From Adiantum capillus-veneris (taxonomy: Eukaryota; Streptophyta; Polypodiopsida; Polypodiales; Pteridaceae): 64,000 nucleotides of DNA. The position numbers and the translations under genes are program-made. Location of the stretch: the NCBI GenBank assembly GCA_014529385.2, contig CM043969.1:20614946-20678945 (forward strand), given 5' to 3'. Positions 39,881 through 50,911 of the stretch are shown here, piece by piece. The first letter of the stretch is position 1. Every line of letters starts with the position of its first letter. A model generated the notes under the pieces. It worked only from the letters and a program-made list of their open reading frames with translations. It ran no database searches and was not told the origin of the DNA.

Positions 39881-40194
39881 AAAATTATAAACCTGCAAAT
39901 ACAAAAAACAATAACTACAGAAAATGCTGAAACTATGGATACCTGTAATTGGGTTGTGGGGAGTTGGGCACACATTGTAAGTGGACGAGTAGAGCGCACT
40001 GTTGTATGAGGATGGATTAGGGTTTAGTTTCAGGAGGATGGGAAAAAAAAGAGGCAAAAAGGTGGGAAAGAAAGTGTACACTATATGTGTTTGTAAGATA
40101 TGGTGTCTTATAGTTTCTTTAAATTCATTTGTAGTCACTAAAATAAAACTAGACATAGAATCTTTAGAAGGGCAGACAGGGTGTGGCTACATAG

Positions 40195-43100
40195 GGTTTC
40201 ACCTCATACTAAAGAGTAACATAGCACCCTATGACCATAAGGCCATAGGGTGGTCTCACATCGTACTAATGGGTGACCAATGTCCCATCTGGCTATAGGG
40301 TGCCAATGTACAATCTGAAGGGTCATAGGGTTCCCTATGTTCCTATTGAAGATCCTATGGCCATAGGGCCATAGGATCTCCAAAACATATATATGGCACT
40401 ATGGCCATAGGATCATATGGTGCTCTATGTCCGATCCAGAGACCTTGTGGCCCAAGGGCCTTAGGGTGGCAATGTACAATCTCAAGGGCCATAGGGTTCC
40501 CTATGTTCCTTTTGGAGATAGGGTGGCACTAGGGCCATAGAATCTCCAAAAGAAACATAAAGAACCTAGGGCCATAGGATCAAAGGGTGACCTATTGGAG
40601 ACCTTGTGGCCCAAGGGCCATAGTGTGGGAATGTACATTCTCAAGGGCCATAGGGTTCCCTATGTTCCTTTTGGAGATCCTATGGTCCTCGGGCCATAGG
40701 ATCTCCAAAATGAACATATGGCCCTACGGACATAGGATCACAGGGTTCCCTATGTTCCTTTTGGAGATCCTATGGTCCTCGGGCCATAGGATCTCCAAAA
40801 TGAACATATGTCCGTACGGACATAGGATCACAGGGTGCCCTATGTCCCATCAAGAGACCCTGTGGCCCAAGGGCCATAGGATGGCAATGTAAAATCTCAA
40901 GGGACATATGGTTCCCTATGTTCCTTCTGAAGATCCTATGGCCATAGCGCCATAGAATCTCCAAAAGGAACATAAGTAACCTATGGCCATAGGATCAAAA
41001 GGTGCCCTATGTTCCATCTTGAGACCTTGTGGCCCAAGGGCCGTAGGGTGGCAATGTACAATCTCAAGGGCCATAGGGTTCCATATGTTTATTTTGGAGG
41101 TCCTATGGCCCTAGATCCATAGGATCATAGGGTGCTCTACATCCCATCTAGAGACCTTGTGGCCCAAGGGCCATAGGGTGACAATCTACAATCTGAAGGG
41201 CCATAGGATTCCCTATGTTCCCTAGGGTCACAAAGGTGCCCTACGTTCCATCTGAAGAGACTATGGCCCAAGTGCCATAGGGTGGGAATGCATGGGGCTA
41301 CCATGGTGCCCGTTAATATGCACCATGGTGTAACCTATGTACGTAGGCCACCCTTGGGCCCTTGGATGCCCTCTGTCCTATCTAAAGACCTTGTGGTCCA
41401 AGGGCCATAGGGTGAAAATCTACAATCTCAAGATCCATAGGATTTCCTATGTTCCCTAGGGTCACAAGGTGCCCTACATTCCATTTGAAGACCCTATGAG
41501 GGCACCTTGTGGCCTTCGGGCCATAGGATCTCTATATAGAGCATAGAGAAAAGAGCATAGAGAGCTTCTTACTACCATAGAGGAAACCCTAGGGTGGCAA
41601 TGTACAATTCAGGCCACAGGGTGTCAATATAGAGAAAACAGAGGTTCTTACTAGCATAGAGGGGAGCCTATGGACTTCAGCCCACAAGGTCTCCTCAATA
41701 TAGAGAAAATAGTGTTTTTTACTGGCATAGAGAGCACCCTATGGACCTGGTTCCATAGGTTGCCAAAAAAAAGGGTACCTTGTGCCCTTAGGGTCATAAG
41801 ATGTGTAGAGCATAGAGAGGTTCTTACTAGCATACAGGGGACTCTATGGCCTGAAGGCCATAGGGTCCCAATATAAAGCATAGATCGGTTCTTACTAGCA
41901 TAGAGAGACCAAATAGTGCTTTATACATGGGGCCATAAGGTGTCAAAACAATGAGGGTTTTTTCAAAACAATGAGGGAACCTTGTGGCCTTGGGGCCATA
42001 GGATGTCAATACAGAGCATAGAGCATAGAGAGCTTCTTACTACCATAGAGGGAACCCTATGGCCTTCAAGCCAGAGGGTCTCAATATAGAGAAAATGAGG
42101 TTCTAGCATAGAGGAGACCCTATGGCCTTCAGCCCACAAGGTCTCCTCAATATAGAGCAATAGTGTTTTTTACTGGCATAGAGAGCACCCTATGGCCCTG
42201 GGTCCATAGGTTGCCAAAAAAAACCTCATGAAGGGTTTCTTTAAAACATACAAGGCACCTTGTGCCCTTAGGGTCATAAGATGTGTAGAGCATAGAGAGG
42301 TTCTTACTAGCATACATAGGACCCTATGGCCTGAATGCCATAGGTTGCCAATATAGAGCATAGATCGGTTCTTACTAACATAGAGAGACCAAATAGTGCT
42401 TTATACATGTGGCCATAGGGTGCCAAAACAATGAGGTTTTTTTCGAAACAATGAGGGCACCTTGTGGCCTTCGGGCCATATGATGTCCCATATAGAGCAT
42501 AGAGCATAGAGCATAGAGCATAGAGCATAGAGAGCTTCTTACTATCATAGAGGGAACCCTATGGCCTTCACGCCACAGGATGTCAACGTAGAGAAAACAG
42601 AAGTTCTTACTAGCATAGAGGGGACCCTATGGCCTTCAGCCCATAGGATGTCCCATATAGAGCATAGAGCATAGAGAGCTTCTTACTATCATAGAGGGAA
42701 CCCTATGGCCTTCACGCCACAGGATGTCAACGTAGAGAAAACAGAGGTTCTTACTAGCACAGAGGGGACCCTATGGCCTTCAGCCCACAAGGTCTCCTCA
42801 ATGGCATAGAGAGAATCCTATGGCCCTGGGTCCATAGGTTTCCAAAAAACCCTCATGCAGGGTTTCTTCAAAACATATAGTATGTGTAGAACATAGAGAG
42901 TTACTTACTAGCATAGGGAGGACCCTATGGCTTGAAGGCCATAGGGTGCTAATATAGAGCATAGATCGGTTCTTACTAACATAGAGAGACCAAATAGTGC
43001 TTTATACATGTGGACATAGGGTGCCAAAACAATGAGGGTTTTTTCGAAACAATGAGGGCACCTTGTGGCCTTTGGGCCATAGGATGTCAATAAAGAGCAT

Positions 43101-44800
43101 AGAGCATAGAGCATAGAGAGATTCTTACTATCATAGAGGGAACCCTATGGCCTTCAGGCCGCAGGGTGTCAACTTAGAGAAAATAGAGGTTCTCACTAGC
43201 ATAGAGGGGAACCTATGGCCTTCAGCCCACAAAGTCTCCTCAATATAGAGCAAATAGTGTTTTTACTAGCATAGAGAGCACCCTATGGCCCTGTGTCCAT
43301 AGGTTGCGAAAAAACCATCATGAAGGGTTTCTTCAAAACATAGAGGGAACCTTGTGCCCTTGGGGTCATAGTATGTGTAGAGCATAGAGAGGTTCTTACT
43401 AACATACAGGGGACCCTATGGACTGAATTATACAGCCAATATAGAGAATAGATCGGTTCTTACTAGCATAGAGCGGACCCTATGGCCTTCGGGCCAAAGG
43501 GTGCCAATATAGAACAAAGATCAATTCTTACTAGCATAGAGAGATCAAATAGTGCTTTATACGTGGGGCCATAGGGTACCAAAACAATGAGGGTTTTTCA
43601 ATGGTATAAAGAGCACCCTATGGCCCTGGGTCCATAGGTTGCCAAAAAACCCTCCTGAAGGGTTTCTTCATAACATAGAGGGAACTTGTGGCCTTGGGGT
43701 CATCGGATGTGTAGAGCATAGAGAGGTTCTTACTAGCATACAGGGGACCCTATGGCCTTCAGGCCATAGGGTGCCAATATAGAGCATAGATCGGTTCTTA
43801 CTAGCAAAGATCAGACCCTATGTCCTTCAGGCCAAAGGGTGCCAATATAGAGCATGGAGAGGCTCTTACTAGAATATAGGGGACCATATGGCTTTCAAGT
43901 CACATGGTGCCAATATAGAGCAAATAGTGTTTTTACTAGCATATAGAACATCCTGACCTAGGGGGATTGGTTGTCAAAAATCCATCATAGAAGGGTTCCT
44001 ATGGCCTTCATCCCACAAGGTCTTCTCAATATAGAGCAAATATTATTTTTCATTGGCATACAGAGCATCCTTGGGGCCCTTGAGGCCAACCCTATGGCCT
44101 TCAAGCGTTAGGGAGCTAATATAGAGCATGGTGCTTTAAATCGACATAGAGAGCTATGGCCCTAGGGCCATATCAAAACAATGAGGTGTTTTTGGAAATG
44201 ATGAGGGCACCTTGTGGTCTAAGAGCCATAGGAAGTCAATATAGATCATAGAGCATAGAGCACAAAGAGATTCTTAGTAGCATAGAGAGAACCCTATGAC
44301 CTTCAGGCCACAGGGTGCCATTATAGAGTAAACAGAGGTTCTTACTAGTATAGAGGGGACCCTATGGACTTCATCCCACAAGGTCTCCTCAATATAGAGC
44401 AAATAGTGGTTTTTACTTGCATGGAGAGCACCATATGGCCCTGGGGTCATAGGTTACCAGAAAACCCTCATGAAGTGTTTCTTTAAAACATTGAGGCCAC
44501 CTTGTGGCCTTGGGGCCATAGGATGCCAATGTAGAGCATAGAGAGGTTCTTACTAGCATGCAGGGGACCCTATGGCCTTCAAGCCACATGATGCCATATG
44601 GTGTTAGTGTAGAGGCTCTAAAGGGGTATTTAGGCCATTCAAGGGATACTTATTTGAGGGTCCTCTAATGTCATAAGAGAACATGTGATCACACTACCAT
44701 AGAGTGGCCTAGGTACACTTGTAGAACCATTTTGTTGGCACCCTTGGACCTAGGAACACATGGTTTAACATAGAGGGGACTCTATGGACCTAGGTCCATA
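40195..44800. repeat. Large palindromic CCCTATGGCC/GGCCATAGGG array (block 2)
   Basis: About 4.6 kb made of diverged units. In the left part (40.2-41.3 kb) units contain TTTTGGAGATCCTATGG paired with CCATAGGATCTCCAAAA. In the right part (41.5-44.6 kb) units of about 58-72 bp carry GAGGTTCTTACTAGCATAGA, then CCCTATGGCCTTCAGGCCAT and AGGGTGCCAATATAGAGCAT. Nearly every unit can fold as a hairpin with a 9-10 bp stem and a 4-nt loop. Short ORFs here repeat the same peptide words and are artefacts. Confidence 0.93.
40661..40808. repeat. Two 58-bp near-perfect hairpins, 90-bp period
   Basis: At 40,661-40,718 and again at 40,751-40,808, TATGTTCCTTTTGGAGATCC is followed by TATGGTCCTCGGGCCATAGG and by ATCTCCAAAATGAACATA. 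The arms pair over about 27 bp with only two or three mismatches and almost no loop. The two copies are identical over the hairpin. Confidence 0.9.
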
Positions 44801-44851
44801 TGGATGTAATAATATCCATCTTGTCTAAATATGTCATTCTTTTTACAGAAA

Positions 44852-47554
44852 ATGTCTCAAAAGAGAAAGTCAAAGTCAGTTGATGCAATAGGCTCAACAC
44901 CAAGTTCTTGGTATCTAAATTTTCACTTACCAAACGGTGGAATTGATGAGAAAGTGCACTTGTTCTTTCAAGATAAAGAGCAATTGCCCTTCAAGGACTA
45001 TGGTATTGTCAAGGAGATAAAGAAAGATTGTTCAGATCTTGAAATGTCTCCATGCCTTGGAGTAAAACTACTCAATGGTGACTCCTACTTGTTGGAGCCT
45101 GTGGCCTTTGCTCAAAAAATGGTGAAGGTTGATTATGAAGGAGTGACAATGACAAAAGCAGGGTGGGTGGAGCTTCAAGACGACACTCCAAGTGAGAACT
45201 TTATAGACTTATATATTGAGGGCTTTAAGAAAGTTAATCAATATTTAGGTAAATTGAGCAGCACAAAGAAGAATAAGAAGTGAAAGAATGAAGACATAGG
45301 TACAAAAAATCAATCTAAGACGCTCAAGGAGAGTTAGACTCCCTCACTTGGAGAAAATAGTGGAAATGTGGCCGAAGAAAATATTTCAGTTATACCCTTA
45401 CAGACTCAAGAAGCAGGAGATTCTAGTGGACTTGCAACCCTAACAGTTGGAACCCCCTTAGTGGCAGTGGTTGTGGACTCAACATCCTTAGCTGTGTTGG
45501 ACTCTATTATACAGCCCAAAGAAAAAGATCTTGATAAAGAAGTTGCCAAAACTTCTACGAGTGGGCTAGATGGATACGTCGAAATTTCACACTATTTTAA
45601 ATTTGGTGTACAATTTACCCAATTGATCCCAGTTGATCAATGCAACCTTGCACCAGATGGCTATAAATGCAGACCATTGTCAGATGTATATGTGAAACAT
45701 CTCTTGAAGCAATTTGCAGGGCACTCTAGGCCAGTCTCCAGTGCAGCAGACTTGATGCCGTATAACCCAATTACAAATAGCTGAAGTGCATGGAGACAAG
45801 CTATCAACATACCACTACTAGATTCTAGCTGGTCAGCATTCCATCATAGCGGCTATAGATTTTTTGTGTAACAACAGCACTAAGTATGCTTTGAGAAAAG
45901 AGTTCTACAAGTTTAGAACTGCAAGGATAGTGGTAGACGCTCCGAAAGAGGTTGCTGTTCGAATTTCCAAAGTTGAGAACATGGAGAGAATAACAGCAAT
46001 GAAACACCAGCCTTATGTGGAGGTCTTGAAGCATGGCCGTAGTCAATGGCTTGCATATTCTAAACCAACAAAACCCAAGGCAGGTGTTCTTGTCGGTCAT
46101 CCGAGTCGAGCAGGTTGGGATGTAAGTTCCACTTCCCTATGCTTATTTTTGTTACAAATATGTCTTGAAAGAAAGTTAATTTTCTTTTATTTATTTTGAA
46201 GGCCTTTGTAAATGTGGCGAACATCGTGTTCAACCATAAATCATTTGCCAACAAAGAAGCACACATGGTCTTGTACGATGATGAAATCTATGATCAGTGG
46301 ATAAACATCTTGGAGAAGCATCAGACATCAATTGCTCATGGGCAACAAACAAGCATAACAACCTTTAGATTCCTAAATGGTTTAGAAGATAATGATGTCA
46401 AGCTACTACAACAGGAGCTGGCAGATGAGAAGATCTGCTTAGTGAAGCAACCACGTCAAGCGGGCATGCTCGACCTCACTGCACGTGCAACGGTCTTAAA
46501 GAAGACCAAGGTTTTTGAGCCTCAAATGTTGATGGCATTTAAAGAGATAGATCCATTAGCAATAGCAGTTACTTCATGGGATAAATGTAAGTCTCATTAT
46601 AACATTACAAATGAGATTATCTCTCTTCACGAGTTGTACGCAATGGCTAAATCTCCTACTACAAAAAGGAAAGGAGAAAGATCCAATTCCTGAGATTACT
46701 AGGGGATATGTGCAGTGGATCATTTCACAAAAGAATGGCACTTCTAGTTTGCAATTCATTTTACCATGGACAATCAAGTGTGTTGGAAAGAATTTGGAAG
46801 GCATTGAGTTTCTCTGCAGTGAGAATAGCTCTAAAATCTGTGTTGGTGTTTGCATCATAGACACAACACACAAAAGTCTTACATCTAGTGGTTGGAGTGC
46901 TGCCCAATTTGGTAAAGTAATAATGGAGTATGTGGGGTAGCACATCAACGATCAGAGTTTTTAATTGTCGGCTTAGTCAAGTATCAGCATGCTGCTTCCC
47001 TAGAGAAGGAAATTTTTGAAAAAGCTAAATGTTATGAAATGCACGTTCTACCTTTGAGCTCCTTAATGGGATCAGAGGCCAACCAAACATGTGCTCTTCG
47101 TGAAATTATTTTTGGGGTTTGGGCATTTTTCAGTCAAGGAGAGCAATACACCAACTACTCTAGTGTTAAAGAGTCACTGTTGGAGCCAATGCATACTCTC
47201 TGCATCAATGACGATGAGTATGATGCTGTGACCACGGCCAAATCCTTTTTTGTACATCGTGCAATCAAATGCATCTATCTCAAAGAAGATGATCAAGTGA
47301 TAGACATCTTCTCATTAGGCTATGGGACTAAAGAGGCACTACAACAACAGAGAAAGGTGATATCAGTTGCATGTAGTAGTGATCAAATGACGCAATTGGA
47401 ATCTCTTTTCCATTCCATAGTGGAAGAAGACCTTGATCTTAGAAGGTGGGCAGGTGTGGATAACACAGAGAAAGTAAATGCCAAGGATTCAGAGGAAGAA
47501 GAAATTGAAGAACCATTGGATACAAGTGCTAAGGCCATTTTAGAAATTCTATAG
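44852..47554 (+). pseudogene. ParB-like plus DNA amino-methyltransferase-like gene relic
   Basis: The start is ATG 44,852 just after the array. A basic N-terminus and a beta-rich domain (GVKLLNGDSYLLEPVAFA) lead, past TGA 45,281 and TAG 45,335, to a ParB-like stretch: VYVKHLLKQFAGHSRPVSSA, then after a frameshift near 45,782 and TAG 45,819 ILAGQHSIIAAIDFL, comparable with the ParB Y-x-(I/V)-(x)-GxHR box. A phase-0 GT-AG intron (46,122-46,201) follows. Past another frame change near 46,665 comes VCIIDTTHKSLTSSGW (position of a DPPY motif), past one near 46,938 a region with ALREIIFGVWAFF, then QVIDIFSLGYGTKEAL (position of FxGxG). The order IV-then-I is that of beta-class N6A/N4C methyltransferases, and ParB-methyltransferase fusions are known in phages. 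Both catalytic motifs are degenerate. The family call is inference. Confidence 0.5.
46122..46201 (+). other. 80-bp GT-AG intron in the ParB/methyltransferase-like relic
   Basis: GGGAT|GTAAGTTCC donor and TTATTTTGAAG acceptor. It lies between complete codons, and both flanking frames are open. It shows that this gene was a eukaryotic nuclear gene and not bacterial contamination. Confidence 0.7.
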
Positions 47555-47879
47555 GAAACAGGTTAAGCTAGCCACCCATGATATTACATTACTGATATTT
47601 AGATTATTATTGTTGTCATTTTATTTTATTTGTCCCATCTCAAATCTGCCCATGACGTTAAAAACATTGATGTTTGGCTCATTATTTTTCTCAATTTATT
47701 TTCTTTGAAAAATGTGAACTTGTGAGTTTGAGTTTTTTCACAATAAATGAATTAGACTTAAGTGTATGATATTCTATGGACATGTTGTGGTAAATAGAAT
47801 TCTACATTTATATATGGTCATAAGATATATATTATGTAATACTTTAAAGTTAATTGATCATATGAGGTTTGGGAAGAAT

Positions 47880-48200
47880 ACCCTATGACTTGAGGATCAT
47901 AGAGTTCTTTGTAGACATGACACCCTATGGCCCTAGGGCCATAGAATCCCCCAAAAGAAAATGGGATACCCTACAACCTTACAGATGTAGGGTGATTACA
48001 CCGAGTCTCTAAAAGGGCACATAAGCATCTGGGTTACTCTATAGCCTTAGGCCCATAGGGTGTCAACATAGAATCCCCCAAAAACATTTGGCTACCCTAC
48101 AATCTTACGGATATAGGGTGATTACATAGAGTATTTAAAAGGGCACATAAGCATTTGGGCTAGTCTACAGCCTTAAGGCCATAGGGTGTCAACACAGTGA
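47880..48200. repeat. Palindromic array (block 3)
   Basis: The array resumes after the ParB/methyltransferase-like relic with CCCTATGGCCCTAGGGCCAT and variants, including two units of about 120 bp with GATGTAGGGTGATTACA and GGGCACATAAGCAT. Confidence 0.85.
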
Positions 48201-50300
48201 ATGGCATAAAATGGTAACCATCTTTTTGCAACATTTTTCAGCCTACTCAACGTCCTCTTCCTCATATGTGTATATATTTCTCTACGCTATTAAGTTATCT
48301 AGAGTAAATTCCCCCTCTTCGTTTAACCTTTGTGGCGACACATACATTGTACTCTTCCTAAAAATGTCACCTTAGTCATATATTTATATTACCACCCTTT
48401 TCTTTTTTGCTTTGTAAATAAAATTAAGCATACAATAACCAACTATCTACCCCCAAACTTTCTTACCTCTTGTGAATTAGTAGTAGAAAAATAATATATC
48501 CATCTTCCATCCCATATACATAAACTACCATGGAAAATCAACTCTCCACTTGTGTTTACCAAAGATTATGGTCCATCTCTACAAGTCTTCTATGCCCCCT
48601 ACATAGGTGGCCCAATATCTCTTAAGAATATACATATAGTTTTCCCCTTCCAAAAAGACTCAAATTGTATATTCTTTTCACAAGAAAATAATATTGGGCC
48701 CTCCTCTATTTGTTTAAGCATCATACCCTTTTGAAAAAGCATGATTCTCCTTGGATGCATACAAGGAAAGGGCCCATACAAGAAGACTTGGAAGCAAAAG
48801 GATCCCTAGCCTAGTGTGGACCTTCCAAACCGAATTCCTTGGTGCATGGGCGTGAAGAATAGTCCAAATTCATATCAAACACGTTGAGAAGGTCAAATTT
48901 GCCTTTTGAAGCATGTCCTTCCGAGCTACAGGTAAAACGTTATTGTCAAAATAGTGTAAATCTTTCAGATTCGCAACAAAAGGGAACTGTAAATCAAGTA
49001 AATCAAGAGGGTGAGATCTTATTTTTCCCCTACTCATCTTCTAGAAGAGCAATGAGTGTTCAAGGTCACTTGCATGTGATGGGACCAACCTAAAGATGCT
49101 TTATAAATGCCAAGACAGACAAGTTGAGATACCCCGCAGGAGCCACCCGTAGGGCCTCATGGTGGGGGCCACCTACATTATGCACCCCTATGGAGCCTTC
49201 ACGGGCTAAAATGATATTTTTGGTGAATAAATAGTCCCTTTTATGTCCAATATTCAAGGAGTGGTCAAAGGACACTTAATTAGGGCTAATCACTCACCCT
49301 AATTAAGTGTATCATAATCCCACTCCTACACAACTATAAATAGCCCCCCTTGGAGAGACTCAAAGACACACACCTATATTTTCAACTTCATGTTGTTCTT
49401 AATCAATAGTAGAGATACCCCCAACTCTCCCTCTTTCACATCCTCCCTCCTAACCCTCCTCTTTGGAGGAAGTGCAACTCTATCCTCCACTCTTTCTATT
49501 CTACAATCTCTTACTCCATCAACCCAATAAATCATTGTAGCACCTCAATAACTTGTAAATACATCATGATATCTCTCATGTTTATGTTAATGATCATTAA
49601 ATCATCTTGAAACAATCAAGTGTCGCAATTCGTGATGGTTAGCCAGCGTCTGTCTACCCCTTAAAAGGTGTGTGAGAAATCAAGTAAGTGTTCTACTCTC
49701 AATTTACCATTGGTTTGTTTCTCCACACTTATTCAATTAGTCTAAAGAAAATTCTCACTCCAACTCTCTTTTTCTACATTACATATGCATGTGGCTACCT
49801 CTCATGGTGATTTTATTTGTCACGGCATTGCATAGATGGAGATGAGCTCTCTATGCAAAGTGTGTTAGTTCGATGTAGGTGATTCTCTTCTGTGTTTTGA
49901 GAGGCAGGTCTTGTGCGCATGATTTTTTGATGAGTGCTTGAGAGAGGAGGAGTTTGGATGTATCATGGGTATTCTTATGGGGAGAAGGTGAATGCTATTC
50001 CACAAATTGCATATTTACATTTGATACACGGCATTGGGTTGCATAATCGTTGATGGTGTCATGTGTCCAAAGTGTACATAGAGTAAGGGTTCTTAAAGTG
50101 TGTTGCTTGAGTGGGTGAGTGCAAGTGTTATTTTGATTGGTTTCCTTCTCCACTCAAAAGAAGGTGGTGCCCCAAGTAGTGTGCGTACCTCTTTAGGAAC
50201 ATTTTGTGAGGGTAGGCCCATTGGTTTGGGTAGAGGCCCCATTTCAAAAAGCTCTCCCTCATAAAGTGGTGCCCCCACGGAGGAACATATTTCCAAGGTA
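48200..50300 (+). mobile_element. Probable LTR/leader of the 50.9-kb gypsy element
   Basis: Non-coding DNA with a strong promoter-like TATAAATA at 49,335-49,342 followed by a C-run and, downstream, a T/C-rich region resembling the transcribed part of plant LTRs. A possible primer-binding site TGGTGCCCCCACGGAGG lies at about 50,267, but no LTR end with CA directly abuts it. I could not define the borders. Confidence 0.4.
49335..49342 (+). promoter_or_regulatory. TATA box of the LTR-like region
   Basis: CAACTATAAATAGCCCCCC is a near-ideal plant TATA context. Transcription would be expected to start 25-35 bp downstream, ahead of the gag at 50,912. Confidence 0.55.
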
Positions 50301-50314
50301 CCTTCAAATTTCTA

Positions 50315-50530
50315 GTGATGAACAATGGAGTCCCCATCTATCCATTTCATTTTGCACAACACATTAGAGTAAATGTTCACATAGATAGAAAAGTCTTTTT
50401 CCAGCAACGCATTGTTTTTATGTTTGGTGCAGAAAGACTTAGAGAAATACTGGCATCACTCAATCCAATTATACTTCCAATCATCAATTATGAAACTTCT
50501 TTTGATGTTCACGTGTTCATTTTGTTTTAA
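50315..50530 (+). CDS. Small leader ORF A upstream of gag
   Basis: 71 codons. Its C-terminal half (AERLREILASLNPIILPIIN, ending in DVHVFILF) is similar to that of the next ORF. Both end at the same relative place. No known domain; it may be a decayed part of a retroelement leader protein. Confidence 0.35.
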   Translation: MMNNGVPIYPFHFAQHIRVNVHIDRKVFFQQRIVFMFGAERLREILASLNPIILPIINYETSFDVHVFILF

Positions 50531-50556
50531 AGGCAGGAACAAGGAGTGGTGAAGGG

Positions 50557-50826
50557 GTGCTCAAGGGCCATATGAAGGAACGAGATCTTCAAACCAACAA
50601 CGAGGAGTGGCACATGAATCACGATCAAGACAATGAACCTTTTAGGCCTATTGCTCGGCAATCCATTCATATAATCATTGCAACTAAGTTTAGGTTTCAA
50701 TCTATCATAAGGAGGATATTTGGATCCACTCGCCTCAATGAAATCAATGCTTCAATTAATCCATTTATTCTACCTATGATAAAGTACGAATTAACAATGG
50801 ATGTGAACATCTTCATTTTAATGTAA
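50557..50826 (+). CDS. Small leader ORF B, paralogue of ORF A
   Basis: 89 codons. The C-terminal half (STRLNEINASINPFILPMIK, ending in DVNIFILM) aligns with ORF A over about 45 residues at roughly 45-50% identity by eye. It starts with a hydrophilic stretch that A lacks. It lies 86 bp before the gag ATG. Confidence 0.35.
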   Translation: MLKGHMKERDLQTNNEEWHMNHDQDNEPFRPIARQSIHIIIATKFRFQSIIRRIFGSTRLNEINASINPFILPMIKYELTMDVNIFILM

Positions 50827-50911
50827 TCAGATTTATAGTGTCAACAATCTTGTGCGGCCCGTAAGAGAAAAGTTTCTTTTATAAAAAAATTATTAAAAAA
50901 GTCTCAACAAA

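Noticed and set aside
41651-43114. Many short ORFs with recurring words such as YGPKATR and GHRVPSM
   Set aside because: They are the same array unit read in different places and strands; changes do not respect codons.
40195-44800. CRISPR-like array
   Set aside because: Units are diverged, palindromic, of variable length and lack unique spacers; the context is a plant nucleus.
44852-47554. Bacterial or phage contamination for the ParB/methyltransferase-like gene
   Set aside because: It has a GT-AG intron, eukaryotic-style AT-rich flanks, decay like its neighbours and is embedded in the local repeat array.
50267-50283. Primer-binding site TGGTGCCCCCACGGAGG as firm LTR boundary
   Set aside because: No CA end directly before it and no matching LTR start was found, so it is mentioned only as possible.
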